Positions 5,322-12,060 of a stretch of 17,928 nucleotides of DNA are shown here, in pieces. Position 1 is the first letter of the stretch, and each line of letters begins with the position of its first letter. Origin of the DNA: Candidatus Doudnabacteria bacterium (lineage in GTDB: Bacteria > Patescibacteriota > Doudnabacteria > UBA920); the NCBI GenBank assembly GCA_023245915.1, contig JAHFJK010000012.1, forward strand, positions 1-17,928, written 5' to 3'. Below the pieces are notes generated by a model. The model was not told the origin of the DNA and did no database searches. It worked only from the letters and a program-made list of their open reading frames with translations. The translations under genes were made by a program, and so were the position numbers.

Positions 5322-5344
5322 CAAAAATTATTTATTTTTGTCAT
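5318..5344. terminator. Hairpin at the 3' end of the tRNA-binding gene
   Basis: ATGACAAAAA (5318-5327), seven bases, TTTTTGTCAT (5335-5344). The AT-rich 10-bp stem overlaps the stop codon region; its function as a terminator is weakly supported because no T-tract follows. Confidence 0.4.
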
Positions 5345-5378
5345 CCCGACCCCGGCCTTGAGCCGGGGAAGGGATCCC
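5341..5378. repeat. Palindromic intergenic repeat, family C (TCATCCCGA...GGGATC)
   Basis: TCATCCCGAC at the left, hairpin CCCCGGC-CTTGA-GCCGGGG in the middle and GGGATCC at the right. The same ends occur, inverted, at 16006-16069. It separates the tRNA-binding gene from the PheRS gene. Confidence 0.65.
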
Positions 5379-5396
5379 TTAACTTAAACGAATCAG

Positions 5397-6527
5397 ATGC
5401 CTGAAAACATAGTAATAAAGTCAGAAGAAGAGAATCGTCTAAAAAAACAATTAGAAGGCAAAACTGACCCTGAATCCCAAAGAATCAGCCGCTTTTTAAA
5501 TATGCCCGATCTATCCCGAACTGAAGGAAGTCCGCTGAAAGAAATTGTTGTAAAAGCCAAAAATGTGGGAAGCCTTCAAGGGTTTGATGATATAAAAATC
5601 CCGGAAATAGTTTCAACTCATGTGCTCTTCGATTTATTTAATATGCCTCCGGGACATCCGGCCCGGAGCAAATCGGACAGTTATTATGTAGATGAGCAGC
5701 ATGTGCTTAGGCCTCATGATACCGTCTTTTGGTACTATTACTTAAATCATCCGGAAATAAAAAAGCGCCTAGAAAAAAAAGAAACCTTGGGTGCTGTTTG
5801 TTACGGCAAGGTTTACCGCAAAGATGAAATTGACCGCACTCATATGAACGTTTTCCATCAATTTGGCGCCTGGCTGATTGCTCCTGATGATAAAAAAATT
5901 ATTACGGCTGATGATTTAAAAAAGGTTTTGTCAGATGTTGCGACTAACGTTTTTGGGACTAACTTTCGTTTTTATGAACATCAATTTCCTTATACCGACC
6001 CAAGCTTTGAAATGGAAGCTGGAATAAACGGCAAGTGGGTGGAATTGGTGGGTTCCGGCATAGTGCGCAAATCTGTACTGTCTAATATGGGCTTGACCGG
6101 CTACAATGGCTGGGCGTTTGGTTTTGGGCTGGAACGTTTGGCAATCGCGAATATGGGCTTACCTGACATTCGTTTGCTCTGGTCAAAAGACCCGCGCGTG
6201 ACTAAACAGCTAAAACTTGGGCAAAAATTCGTGGAAGTCAGCAAATATCCGCCAATCACGCGGGACATTTCATTCATTGTCGACAATACTTTTGTTCCCA
6301 ACAATTATTTTGATTTGGTCCGTGATATAGCCGGGGATTTGGTAGAAGAAGTTACGTTACTCGACAAATTTGAAGATGATAAAAAATTCGGCAAAGATAA
6401 AATCAGCTACACCTACCGTGTTATCTATCGCAGTCCCGATAAAACCTTAAAAACCGAGGAGGTTGAGCCGCTGCAAAATAAACTTTATGAAGAAACAAAA
6501 AAGCAGTTTAAGGCAGAGCTCCGCTAG
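5397..6527 (+). CDS. pheS: Monomeric, mitochondrial-type phenylalanyl-tRNA synthetase (PheS catalytic core + FDX-ACB)
   Basis: 376 residues. Residues 78-117 (LFDLFNMPPGHPARSKSDSY, HVLRPHDT) are the PheS entry region. Motif 2 with YRKDEIDRTHMNVFHQ is at 140-155; YTDPSFEMEAGINGKWVELVGSG at 199-221 and GWAFGFGLERLAIANMGLPDIR (238-259, motif 3) complete the class II active site. Residues 283-376 (KYPPITRDISF...LLDKFED...YRVIYRSPDKTLK...LR) are an FDX-ACB anticodon-binding domain, which in ordinary bacteria sits at the end of PheT. The fusion, and the linker between the domains, resemble human mitochondrial FARS2, a monomer. There is no B3/B4 editing domain, so Tyr-tRNA(Phe) proofreading should be absent. 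There is no SD at ATG 5397. The adjacent tRNA-binding gene may be a partner. Confidence 0.9.
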   Translation: MPENIVIKSEEENRLKKQLEGKTDPESQRISRFLNMPDLSRTEGSPLKEIVVKAKNVGSLQGFDDIKIPEIVSTHVLFDLFNMPPGHPARSKSDSYYVDEQHVLRPHDTVFWYYYLNHPEIKKRLEKKETLGAVCYGKVYRKDEIDRTHMNVFHQFGAWLIAPDDKKIITADDLKKVLSDVATNVFGTNFRFYEHQFPYTDPSFEMEAGINGKWVELVGSGIVRKSVLSNMGLTGYNGWAFGFGLERLAIANMGLPDIRLLWSKDPRVTKQLKLGQKFVEVSKYPPITRDISFIVDNTFVPNNYFDLVRDIAGDLVEEVTLLDKFEDDKKFGKDKISYTYRVIYRSPDKTLKTEEVEPLQNKLYEETKKQFKAELR

Positions 6528-6538
6528 CACAACGTCTG

Positions 6539-6650
6539 TGTCATTCCGGAAATTTTATATTGCTATTAAATTTATCCGGAATCCATAATCTGGATTCCGG
6601 AAATTTTTTGTCCAGTTTTAACCAAAAAAACAAAAAATTCCGGAATGACA
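6539..6650. repeat. Palindromic intergenic repeat, family B (TGTCATTCCGGAA)
   Basis: TGTCATTCCGGAA (6539-6551) and TTCCGGAATGACA (6638-6650) are perfect 13-bp inverted ends. An inner hairpin pairs CCGGAATCCA (6576-6585) with TGGATTCCGG (6591-6600). It begins 11 bases after the PheRS stop and may help end that transcript. It shares GTCATTCC/GGAATGAC ends with the repeat at 10410-10487. Confidence 0.8.
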
Positions 6651-6711
6651 TTTTATGCTTTATTTAAGCCAAAAATTACCCACAAAATAGATGGAATTTT
6701 GTTCAATTTTT

Positions 6712-6720
6712 TGTTATAAT
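6712..6720 (+). promoter_or_regulatory. Extended -10 promoter of gyrB
   Basis: TGTTATAAT at 6712-6720 (extended -10, TATAAT 6715-6720) with only a poor -35 (TGGAAT, 6692-6697, 17-base spacer). Transcription from about 6727 gives a ~130-base leader before the gyrB ATG. Confidence 0.6.
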
Positions 6721-6746
6721 ACTTATATAAATAAAGACATACATTT

Positions 6747-6852
6747 ATGGATTGCTCAGTGGGATTGAGCATCCAGACAGCCCTGAGGCTAGACTAGAAT
6801 GATCGAGGAACTTAAAATAATAATTCGCGAAGCTTGTGAAAATAATATTTAA
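6747..6852 (+). promoter_or_regulatory. gyrB leader with two short ORFs and two hairpins
   Basis: The leader holds a 16-codon ORF (6747-6797, MDCSVGLSIQTALRLD) and a 17-codon ORF (6799-6852, MIEELKIIIREACENNI), one base apart; the second ends six bases before gyrB. Over the first ORF, GGA.TGCTCA (6749-6758) pairs with TGAGCATCC (6766-6774), and AGCC-CTGA-GGCT (6779-6790) forms a second stem. No known riboswitch is recognised. It may act as translational control or as a chain of coupled starts; gyrB itself lacks an SD. Confidence 0.4.
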
Positions 6853-6858
6853 TTTTCC

Positions 6859-8925
6859 ATGATGAAAGAAGAAAAAAAGAACAAAGCGTCCGCCAAAGGC
6901 GGAAAATCGGCATATACGTCTGAAAACATAACAGTCCTTGAAGGCCTTGAGCCGGTGCGTAAGAGGCCGGGGATGTATATTGGCTCCACCAGCGAAACCG
7001 GACTGCATCATTTGGTCTGGGAAGTTGTTGACAATGCCGTAGACGAAGCCATGGCCGGGCACGCGACTAAAGTCGGCGTGCTTATTCAGAAAGATGGGGG
7101 AGTTACGGTTGTTGACAATGGCAGAGGAATTCCCGTTGATGTCCACAAACAAACCAAAAAGTCGGCGCTTGAAACCGTGCTGACGGTTTTGCACGCAGGC
7201 GGCAAATTTGGCGGTGAGGCTTCTGGCTACAAAGTTTCCGGTGGTCTTCACGGCGTGGGCGTCAGCGTTGTCAATGCTTTATCGACCTTACTCATTGCCC
7301 AGGTAAAACGCGACGGCAAAGTCTATGAACAAAAATATAAAATCGGCAAATCCCAAGGCACAGTTAAAGTTGTAGGCAAAGTCGACAAAGACGACCCCGA
7401 GCAAACCGGCACATCCATAACCTTTTATCCTGACAAATCCGTTTTTGAAACCACGGAATTTAAATTTAAAACCGTACTGGAACATTTGCGCAGCCAGGCG
7501 TATTTGACCAAAGGCTTGCATTTTATTATTACAGATGAACGAATCGGCCTAACTTACCAATATTACTTTGAAGGAGGGATTTTAAGCTACATTAAGCAAT
7601 TAAACCGCAACAAAAAAGTCAAAAATCATCCCATTTATATAAATAAAACAGTGGATGAAGTTTTGGTGGAAGTGGCAATTCAGTATACCGATGATTTTGA
7701 TGAAAGGATTTTGGCATACGCCAACAATGAATACAACCCGGAAGGCGGAATGCATGTTACGGGTTTTAGAACATCGCTGACACGTTCCATTAACAACTAC
7801 GCGACTAAAAATAATTACGTTAAAGAAAGCGAAAAGCTGACGGGCGAAGATATGCGCGAGGGCTTAACAGCTGTTATTTCGGTTAAATTGCCCAACCCAC
7901 AGTTTGAAGGGCAAACCAAGGCAAAATTGGGCAACCCGGAAGTACGCACGGCCGTAGAAACCGTTGTGGGCGAAGCTTTGGAAATTTACTTGGAGGAACA
8001 CCCGCAGGAGGCCGGCAAAGTTATTGAAAAGGTTATTTTGGCGGCTAAAGCAAGGTTGGCGGCGAGGGCGGCGCGCGATTCTGTAATTCGCAAGGGCGTT
8101 TTGGAAGGCTTGGCCTTGCCGGGCAAGTTGGCTGATTGTTCAGAATCCGATCCCGCTAAATGCGAACTTTATATTGTTGAGGGCGACAGCGCTGGTGGCT
8201 CTGCTAAGCAAGGGCGCGATCGGCGCTTTCAAGCAATTCTGCCTTTGCGCGGTAAAATTTTAAACGTAGAACGGGCGCGTTTGGACAAAATGCTTTCTAA
8301 TCAGGAAATAAAAAACCTGGTAATTGCTTTTGGCGCGGGCGTGGGGGATTTGTTTGACATTTCAAAACTGCGCTATCATCGCGTAATAATTATGACTGAT
8401 GCTGACGTAGACGGCGCGCATATCCGTACCTTACTTTTAACACTTTTTTATCGCTACTTTCCGGACATTATTAGAAACGGCCATTTGTATATTGCCCAGC
8501 CACCTTTGTTCCGTGTTCAGGTCGGCAAAGCTGCGCAGTACGCTTTTTCAGATGACGAACGAGATGAGGTTTTAAAAGATTTAATTAAAGAGAGTAAAGA
8601 CAAGAAGAGCGTCAAGAAGCAATCATCGGATGTAGTGCAGGCCCCCGGCCTGCCTTCAGAGGATGATCAAGCAACCGAAGCCACAAGTTCCAACATTGAC
8701 GGCGTAAAATACACCATTCAGCGTTATAAAGGTTTAGGAGAAATGAACCCGGGCCAGTTGTGGGAAACCACCATGGATCCGGCTAATCGAGTAATGCTGC
8801 AGGTAAAAATTGCTGACGCTGAAAAGGTCAGCGAAATTTTTGAAGTGTTGATGGGCGACGAAGTCGCCCCCCGCAAACGCTTTATTACCACGCATGCAAA
8901 GACGGTAAAAAATTTGGATATTTAG
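6859..8925 (+). CDS. gyrB: DNA gyrase subunit B
   Basis: 688 residues, slightly longer than the usual ~640 of short GyrB. The GHKL ATPase shows E55/D58-N59 in EVVDNAVDEA, DNGRGIP at 86-92 and the GGLHGVGVSVVNA loop at 128-140. The TOPRIM domain has the catalytic E441 in IVEGDSAGG and D514/D516 in MTDADVDGAHIR. The C-terminal block has QRYKGLGEMNP (621-631) and RFITTHAK. A charged, low-complexity insert (about 567-613) separates the TOPRIM part from QRYKGLGE. GyrB works with GyrA (not in this window) to supercoil DNA. ParE is an alternative, but residue pattern and context favour GyrB. Start ATG-ATG 6859/6862 has no SD. Its stop codon lies within the 16-bp direct repeat at 8921-8936. Confidence 0.95.
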   Translation: MMKEEKKNKASAKGGKSAYTSENITVLEGLEPVRKRPGMYIGSTSETGLHHLVWEVVDNAVDEAMAGHATKVGVLIQKDGGVTVVDNGRGIPVDVHKQTKKSALETVLTVLHAGGKFGGEASGYKVSGGLHGVGVSVVNALSTLLIAQVKRDGKVYEQKYKIGKSQGTVKVVGKVDKDDPEQTGTSITFYPDKSVFETTEFKFKTVLEHLRSQAYLTKGLHFIITDERIGLTYQYYFEGGILSYIKQLNRNKKVKNHPIYINKTVDEVLVEVAIQYTDDFDERILAYANNEYNPEGGMHVTGFRTSLTRSINNYATKNNYVKESEKLTGEDMREGLTAVISVKLPNPQFEGQTKAKLGNPEVRTAVETVVGEALEIYLEEHPQEAGKVIEKVILAAKARLAARAARDSVIRKGVLEGLALPGKLADCSESDPAKCELYIVEGDSAGGSAKQGRDRRFQAILPLRGKILNVERARLDKMLSNQEIKNLVIAFGAGVGDLFDISKLRYHRVIIMTDADVDGAHIRTLLLTLFYRYFPDIIRNGHLYIAQPPLFRVQVGKAAQYAFSDDERDEVLKDLIKESKDKKSVKKQSSDVVQAPGLPSEDDQATEATSSNIDGVKYTIQRYKGLGEMNPGQLWETTMDPANRVMLQVKIADAEKVSEIFEVLMGDEVAPRKRFITTHAKTVKNLDI

Positions 8926-8936
8926 ACTATACCCAG
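8921..8936. repeat. 16-bp direct repeat, left copy (covers gyrB stop)
   Basis: TTTAGACTATACCCAG occurs here and again at 9594-9609. The gyrB stop TAG (8923-8925) lies within it. The two copies bracket the DUF5678-like/retropepsin-like gene pair. Confidence 0.85.
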
Positions 8937-8958
8937 CCAATTTAGTGCTAATTTAAGT

Positions 8959-9189
8959 ATGAAAAATATTACTGACAATTATCTGAATTTCCTTAAAATA
9001 AATACCCGCCGGTTCCGCGGCGAGTGGGTGGTTTTGGCCGGCAAGAAAATTGTCGCTCATGGTAAAAAAGCCGATGCTGTATATAAAAAGGCTTTAAAGT
9101 CTTATCCGAAAGAAAAAATATCTTTGGCCAAAATCCCACAGGAAGCCACGCTGGTTTTATGCTTAAATTTGGTTATAAAAAGGAGTTAG
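8959..9189 (+). CDS. DUF5678-like small protein
   Basis: 76 residues. The core NTRRFRGEWVVLAGKKIVAHGKKADAVYKKALKSY then ISLAKIPQ resembles DUF5678 proteins (pattern: GEWVAL.G..IVA.G......A...A...P..K..L..IP), a small alpha/beta domain of unknown function often found next to aspartic-protease-like genes. Its last 31 bases overlap the following retropepsin-like gene in another frame, so the residues after TLVL are probably only a by-product of the overlap. It lies 33 bases after gyrB and inside the bracketing 16-bp repeats. No SD is evident at the ATG. The family call is by remembered pattern. Confidence 0.65.
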   Translation: MKNITDNYLNFLKINTRRFRGEWVVLAGKKIVAHGKKADAVYKKALKSYPKEKISLAKIPQEATLVLCLNLVIKRS

Positions 9190-9563
9190 ACAGAAACGGG
9201 ATCTCGGTCTGGCGGCCAATTGCGGATATCTGGTTCCCGACCTCCACCAATGACTGGATTGAGCTCCATCCGTACATAGATTCAGGTGCCGACATTACTC
9301 TGGTGCCTTATTCTTTTGGTAAACTCCTGGGTTTTAAAAAAATTTTCGCTCCCAGAGAACGGATTGGCGGCATTGGGGGGCATATTAGCGTAATACCGGT
9401 AAAAAGCAAAATAAAAATTGGAGGGCAAATTTTAAATGCCACTGTCGGCTGGGCCCAAAGTGAGGATGTTCCGGCCTTGTTGGGCCGCCAGGAGATTTTT
9501 GATTCTTTTGAAATTATTTTCAGACAAAAGCAAAAAGAGATTATTTTTAAAGAATTAGCGTAG
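9159..9563 (+). CDS. Retropepsin-like aspartic protease-fold protein
   Basis: 134 residues. YIDSGADITLVPYSFGKLLG holds the DSG active-site triad with the usual following hydrophobic strand, and IGGIGGHISVIPVKSKIKIGGQ, then VPALLGRQEIFDSFEIIF fit the later strands and the LLGR(Q)-type motif of single-domain retropepsins that act as dimers. Protease activity and substrate are not shown. It overlaps the DUF5678-like gene by 31 bases, suggesting coupled expression; GGAAG upstream (about 13 bases) is a distant SD candidate. The pair is repeatedly seen together in bacteria from my memory of such annotations, so a linked function (regulated processing or a two-gene module) is likely but unknown. Confidence 0.75.
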   Translation: MLKFGYKKELDRNGISVWRPIADIWFPTSTNDWIELHPYIDSGADITLVPYSFGKLLGFKKIFAPRERIGGIGGHISVIPVKSKIKIGGQILNATVGWAQSEDVPALLGRQEIFDSFEIIFRQKQKEIIFKELA

Positions 9564-9593
9564 GAGAGAGAGTTGACACAAAAATAAATTTCC

Positions 9594-9609
9594 TTTAGAC
9601 TATACCCAG
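9594..9609. repeat. 16-bp direct repeat, right copy
   Basis: TTTAGACTATACCCAG, identical to 8921-8936. It lies 30 bases after the retropepsin-like gene stop and just before the palindromic repeat at 9656. Confidence 0.85.
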
Positions 9610-9655
9610 TCCATTCCGCAAAAGTCGGGATGTATTTTATTAAATAACCGATCCC

Positions 9656-9803
9656 TGTCATTGCGAGCCTGCCGGCAGGCAGGGAGTCCCGCCTTAGGCG
9701 GGACGACAAAGCAATCTCATCTAAAAAAAGATTGCCACACTCCTTTCCGCCTTCGTCCGCCAGAGGCGGACTTCGGCGGACAGGTCAGTCGCTCGCAATG
9801 ACA
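9656..9803. repeat. Palindromic intergenic repeat, family A, with nested hairpins
   Basis: TGTCATTGCGAG (9656-9667) and CTCGCAATGACA (9792-9803) are perfect 12-bp inverted ends; AAGCAATCT and AGATTGCC form the inner pair. Additional complete small hairpins are embedded: GCCGGCAGGC-type near 9670, GTCCCGCC-TTA-GGCGGGAC and GTCCGCC-AGA-GGCGGAC. It ends eight bases before the greA ATG, so the greA leader is made of repeat DNA. Confidence 0.8.
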
Positions 9804-9811
9804 CACAATTC

Positions 9812-10273
9812 ATGTCCAAAAAATACCTGCTCACCAAAGAAGGCTTAGAAAAACTTAACGAAGAGCTTAAAACTCTAGTCAACGAAAAACGCAAGGAAGT
9901 TATTGAACGCATCCGCGAAGCCGCGGCGCATGGCGATTTGAGCGAAAATGCCGACTACGCCCAGGCCAGAGAAGAACAAAGCTTTATTGAAGGCCGTATA
10001 CAGGAAATAGAAGACATTATAAAAAACGCGGAAATTATTGCCACCGGCGGGCACGGCAATACCGTGACCATTGGCTCAACCGTGCATGTTAAAGTCGCTG
10101 GAAACGAAAAAAAATACACAATAGTAGGCAGTAACGAAGCCAACCCCAAAGAAAATAAAATTTCCAACGAATCTTTAGTCGGCAAGGCAGTTTTAGGCCG
10201 CAAAGCCCATGAAAAGTTTAAAGTAGCCACTCCGTCGGGGGAAATTGATTACGAGATAGTGGCTATAGAATAA
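9812..10273 (+). CDS. greA: Transcription elongation factor GreA
   Basis: 153 residues, typical for GreA. The N-terminal coiled coil (about 1-75) is MSKKYLLTKEGLEKLNEELK...REAAAHGDLSENADYAQAREEQSFIEGRI with the conserved tip acidic residues in GDLSENADY. The C-terminal FKBP-like domain contains VTIGSTVHVKV, YTIVGSNEANP, SNESLVGKAVLGRKAHEKFKVATPSGEIDYEIVAIE. GreA inserts its coiled coil into the RNA polymerase secondary channel and triggers cleavage of backtracked RNA. No SD is visible; the ATG lies eight bases after the palindromic repeat. A strong terminator follows the gene, so it is probably transcribed separately from lysS. Confidence 0.95.
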   Translation: MSKKYLLTKEGLEKLNEELKTLVNEKRKEVIERIREAAAHGDLSENADYAQAREEQSFIEGRIQEIEDIIKNAEIIATGGHGNTVTIGSTVHVKVAGNEKKYTIVGSNEANPKENKISNESLVGKAVLGRKAHEKFKVATPSGEIDYEIVAIE

Positions 10274-10294
10274 ACAGATTAACGCTGAGCAATG

Positions 10295-10330
10295 ACGGAT
10301 AAACACGGATCAGTGTTCATCCGTTTTTTA
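10295..10330 (+). terminator. Rho-independent terminator of greA
   Basis: ACGGATAAACAC (10295-10306), loop of six, GTGTTCATCCGT (10313-10324), followed by T6. There is one mismatch in a 12-bp stem. Confidence 0.85.
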
Positions 10331-10356
10331 GTTTTCGTGTCCATCAGTTTCAAATT

Positions 10357-10385
10357 TTGCCCAAAGGGACGGTTTTTGTTATACT
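10357..10385 (+). promoter_or_regulatory. Promoter of the lysS-nudix operon
   Basis: TTGCCC (10357-10362), 17 bases, TATACT (10380-10385) preceded by TGT (extended -10). It lies between the greA terminator and the repeat at 10410, which would form part of the mRNA leader. Confidence 0.6.
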
Positions 10386-10409
10386 TTAAAGCAGTTAAAT
10401 ACCCCTAAA

Positions 10410-10487
10410 TGTCATTCCCGCGTAAGCGGGAATCCAGAAAATAGATTCCGGCTAGCCCTCGCTACGCTCGTGGCTGCCGGAATGACG
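10410..10487. repeat. Palindromic intergenic repeat, family B
   Basis: GTCATTCC (10411-10418) pairs with GGAATGAC (10479-10486). Inside, CCCGC-GTAA-GCGGG (10417-10430) forms a hairpin and a GGCTAGCC...GCTCGTGGCTGCC segment forms another. It sits in the lysS leader and makes the lysS frame look open upstream to GTG 10470. Confidence 0.75.
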
Positions 10488-10493
10488 TCAAAT

Positions 10494-12059
10494 ATGGCAG
10501 AACGTTTAGAAGACATTATAGAAAATAGAAAACGCAAGCTGGAAGAAATAAAAAAAGCCGGGATTGACCCGTACCCTTCTTCAACTAACCGAACGCACAC
10601 AAACCAGGAAGCAATTGAAGGCTTTGACAAGCTTAGCCAGGAATCGACAGAAATTACTTTAGTTGGAAGGATCCGCTCCTGGCGGGATATGGGGAAAATT
10701 ATTTTTGCCCATATTGAAGACGGGACAACTAAAATCCAGGTGCTCATGAAGTCCGAAGATTTAGGATCGGAAAATTTTAATTTTGCTTTAAAACATTTGG
10801 ACATTGGCGACTTTATTGAAGTTACTGGCAAGCTTTTTAAAACCAAAACCGAAGAGAAAACCTTGGTTGTAGGGGCCGGGCTTGCCCGCCCGAAGCCCAA
10901 TGAACGGGCGGCTCAAGCCAGCCCCTACCAAATACTGGCTAAATCTTTGCGCCCACTTCCTTCCGAGCATTTTGGTTTGGCTGATGAAGAAATTCGCCTG
11001 CGTAAAAGGTATCTCGATTTATTGATGGATCCAAAGGCCAAAGAAATCTTCATTAAAAAAAATAAATTCTGGTCAGCGATAAGGGAATTTTTGGTAAAAA
11101 AAGGCTTTTTGGAACTGGAAATGCCGGTTTTGGAAAGCATTCCCGGCGGAGCCGAAGCAGAACCTTTTATAACCCGCCACAATGCCTTAAACCGCGATTT
11201 TTATCTTCGGATTTCTTTGGAGCTGCCTTTAAAAAAAATGCTGGTGGCCGGCTACGAAAAAGTTTTTGAAATCGGCCGCATCTTTCGCAACGAAGGCATA
11301 TCAGCCGAACATTTGCAGGACTACACACAAATGGAATTTTATTGGGCATACGCATCGCTTGACGATTTGATGAAATTTTTGCAGGAAATGTACCAGCAGG
11401 TTATTAGAGAAACTTTTGGCCAACTGAAAATAAGCAATAGTGGTATTGAGGTGGACTGGAGCGGAGATTGGGAGAAAATTGACTACGTAAAAACTTTTGA
11501 GGATCATACTAAAGTAAACCCGCTTAAGGCAACTGAAGTGGAGTTAAAAACATACGCGGACAAAAATAAAATTACTTACGAGCCTTTTGCTAAAAAAGGC
11601 AGGCTGATTGATTTGATCTTTAAAAAAATCCGTTCGACTTTAGGAAATGAAAAGCCTGTTTTTTTAATCAACCAGCCAATTGAATTAGAACCCCTAGCCA
11701 AGCGTGACCCTAATAATCAAAAAGTCGTCCAAAGAATGCAGATTATCGCCTATGGCACTGAATTAGGCAAAGGCTTTGGGGAATTGAACGACCCAATAGA
11801 TCAGCGTCAGCGTTTTGAAGATCAAATGAAATTGCGGGAAGCGGGGGACACAGAGGCACAAATAATAGACGAGGATTATGTGGAGGCCATGGAATACGGT
11901 ATGCCCCCGGCAGCTGGGTTTGGTTTAAGCGAAAGATTGTTTGCGGTTTTAATCGACAAATCAGTTCGAGAAACAGTGGTTTTTCCGCCAATGAAAGAGT
12001 TGGCAATGAATAAAAAACCAGTGGGAGTCGAAAAGAAAGCAAAGAAGTTACGCGAATAG
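10494..12059 (+). CDS. lysS: Lysyl-tRNA synthetase, class II
   Basis: From ATG 10494 the protein has 521 residues (MAERLEDIIENRKRKLEEIK). The frame is open back to GTG 10470, but that part lies in the palindromic repeat. An N-terminal OB anticodon domain (VGRIRSWRDMGKIIFAHIED) is followed by the class II core: GGAEAEPFITRHNALNRDFY, FEIGRIFRNEGISAEH (motif 2), MEYGMPPAAGFGLSERLF (motif 3). It charges tRNA(Lys) with lysine. It is longer than the usual ~490-500 partly because residues 126-145 (GAGLARPKPNERAAQASP region) are encoded by a 60-bp palindromic element between the OB domain and SLRPLPSEHFGL. The C-terminal tail VGVEKKAKKLRE is short and basic. The Nudix gene starts one base after its stop. 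Confidence 0.93.
   Translation: MAERLEDIIENRKRKLEEIKKAGIDPYPSSTNRTHTNQEAIEGFDKLSQESTEITLVGRIRSWRDMGKIIFAHIEDGTTKIQVLMKSEDLGSENFNFALKHLDIGDFIEVTGKLFKTKTEEKTLVVGAGLARPKPNERAAQASPYQILAKSLRPLPSEHFGLADEEIRLRKRYLDLLMDPKAKEIFIKKNKFWSAIREFLVKKGFLELEMPVLESIPGGAEAEPFITRHNALNRDFYLRISLELPLKKMLVAGYEKVFEIGRIFRNEGISAEHLQDYTQMEFYWAYASLDDLMKFLQEMYQQVIRETFGQLKISNSGIEVDWSGDWEKIDYVKTFEDHTKVNPLKATEVELKTYADKNKITYEPFAKKGRLIDLIFKKIRSTLGNEKPVFLINQPIELEPLAKRDPNNQKVVQRMQIIAYGTELGKGFGELNDPIDQRQRFEDQMKLREAGDTEAQIIDEDYVEAMEYGMPPAAGFGLSERLFAVLIDKSVRETVVFPPMKELAMNKKPVGVEKKAKKLRE
10869..10928. repeat. 60-bp palindromic element inside lysS, in frame
   Basis: GTAGGGGCCGGGCTTGCCC at the left pairs imperfectly with the right end CTCAAGCCAGCCCCTAC; both ends begin with the perfect 8-bp GTAGGGGC/GCCCCTAC, and CCGCCC/GGGCGG pair inside. 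It covers exactly 20 codons (residues 126-145) and is more GC-rich than the flanking lysS sequence. Confidence 0.8.
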
Positions 12060-12060
12060 A

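Noticed and set aside
6745..7251. 168-aa minus-strand frame over the gyrB start
   Set aside because: It is a shadow of the strongly conserved GyrB ATPase domain.
10470..10493. GTG 10470 as lysS start
   Set aside because: These codons belong to the palindromic repeat; MAERLEDIIENRKRK from ATG 10494 is the natural N-terminus.
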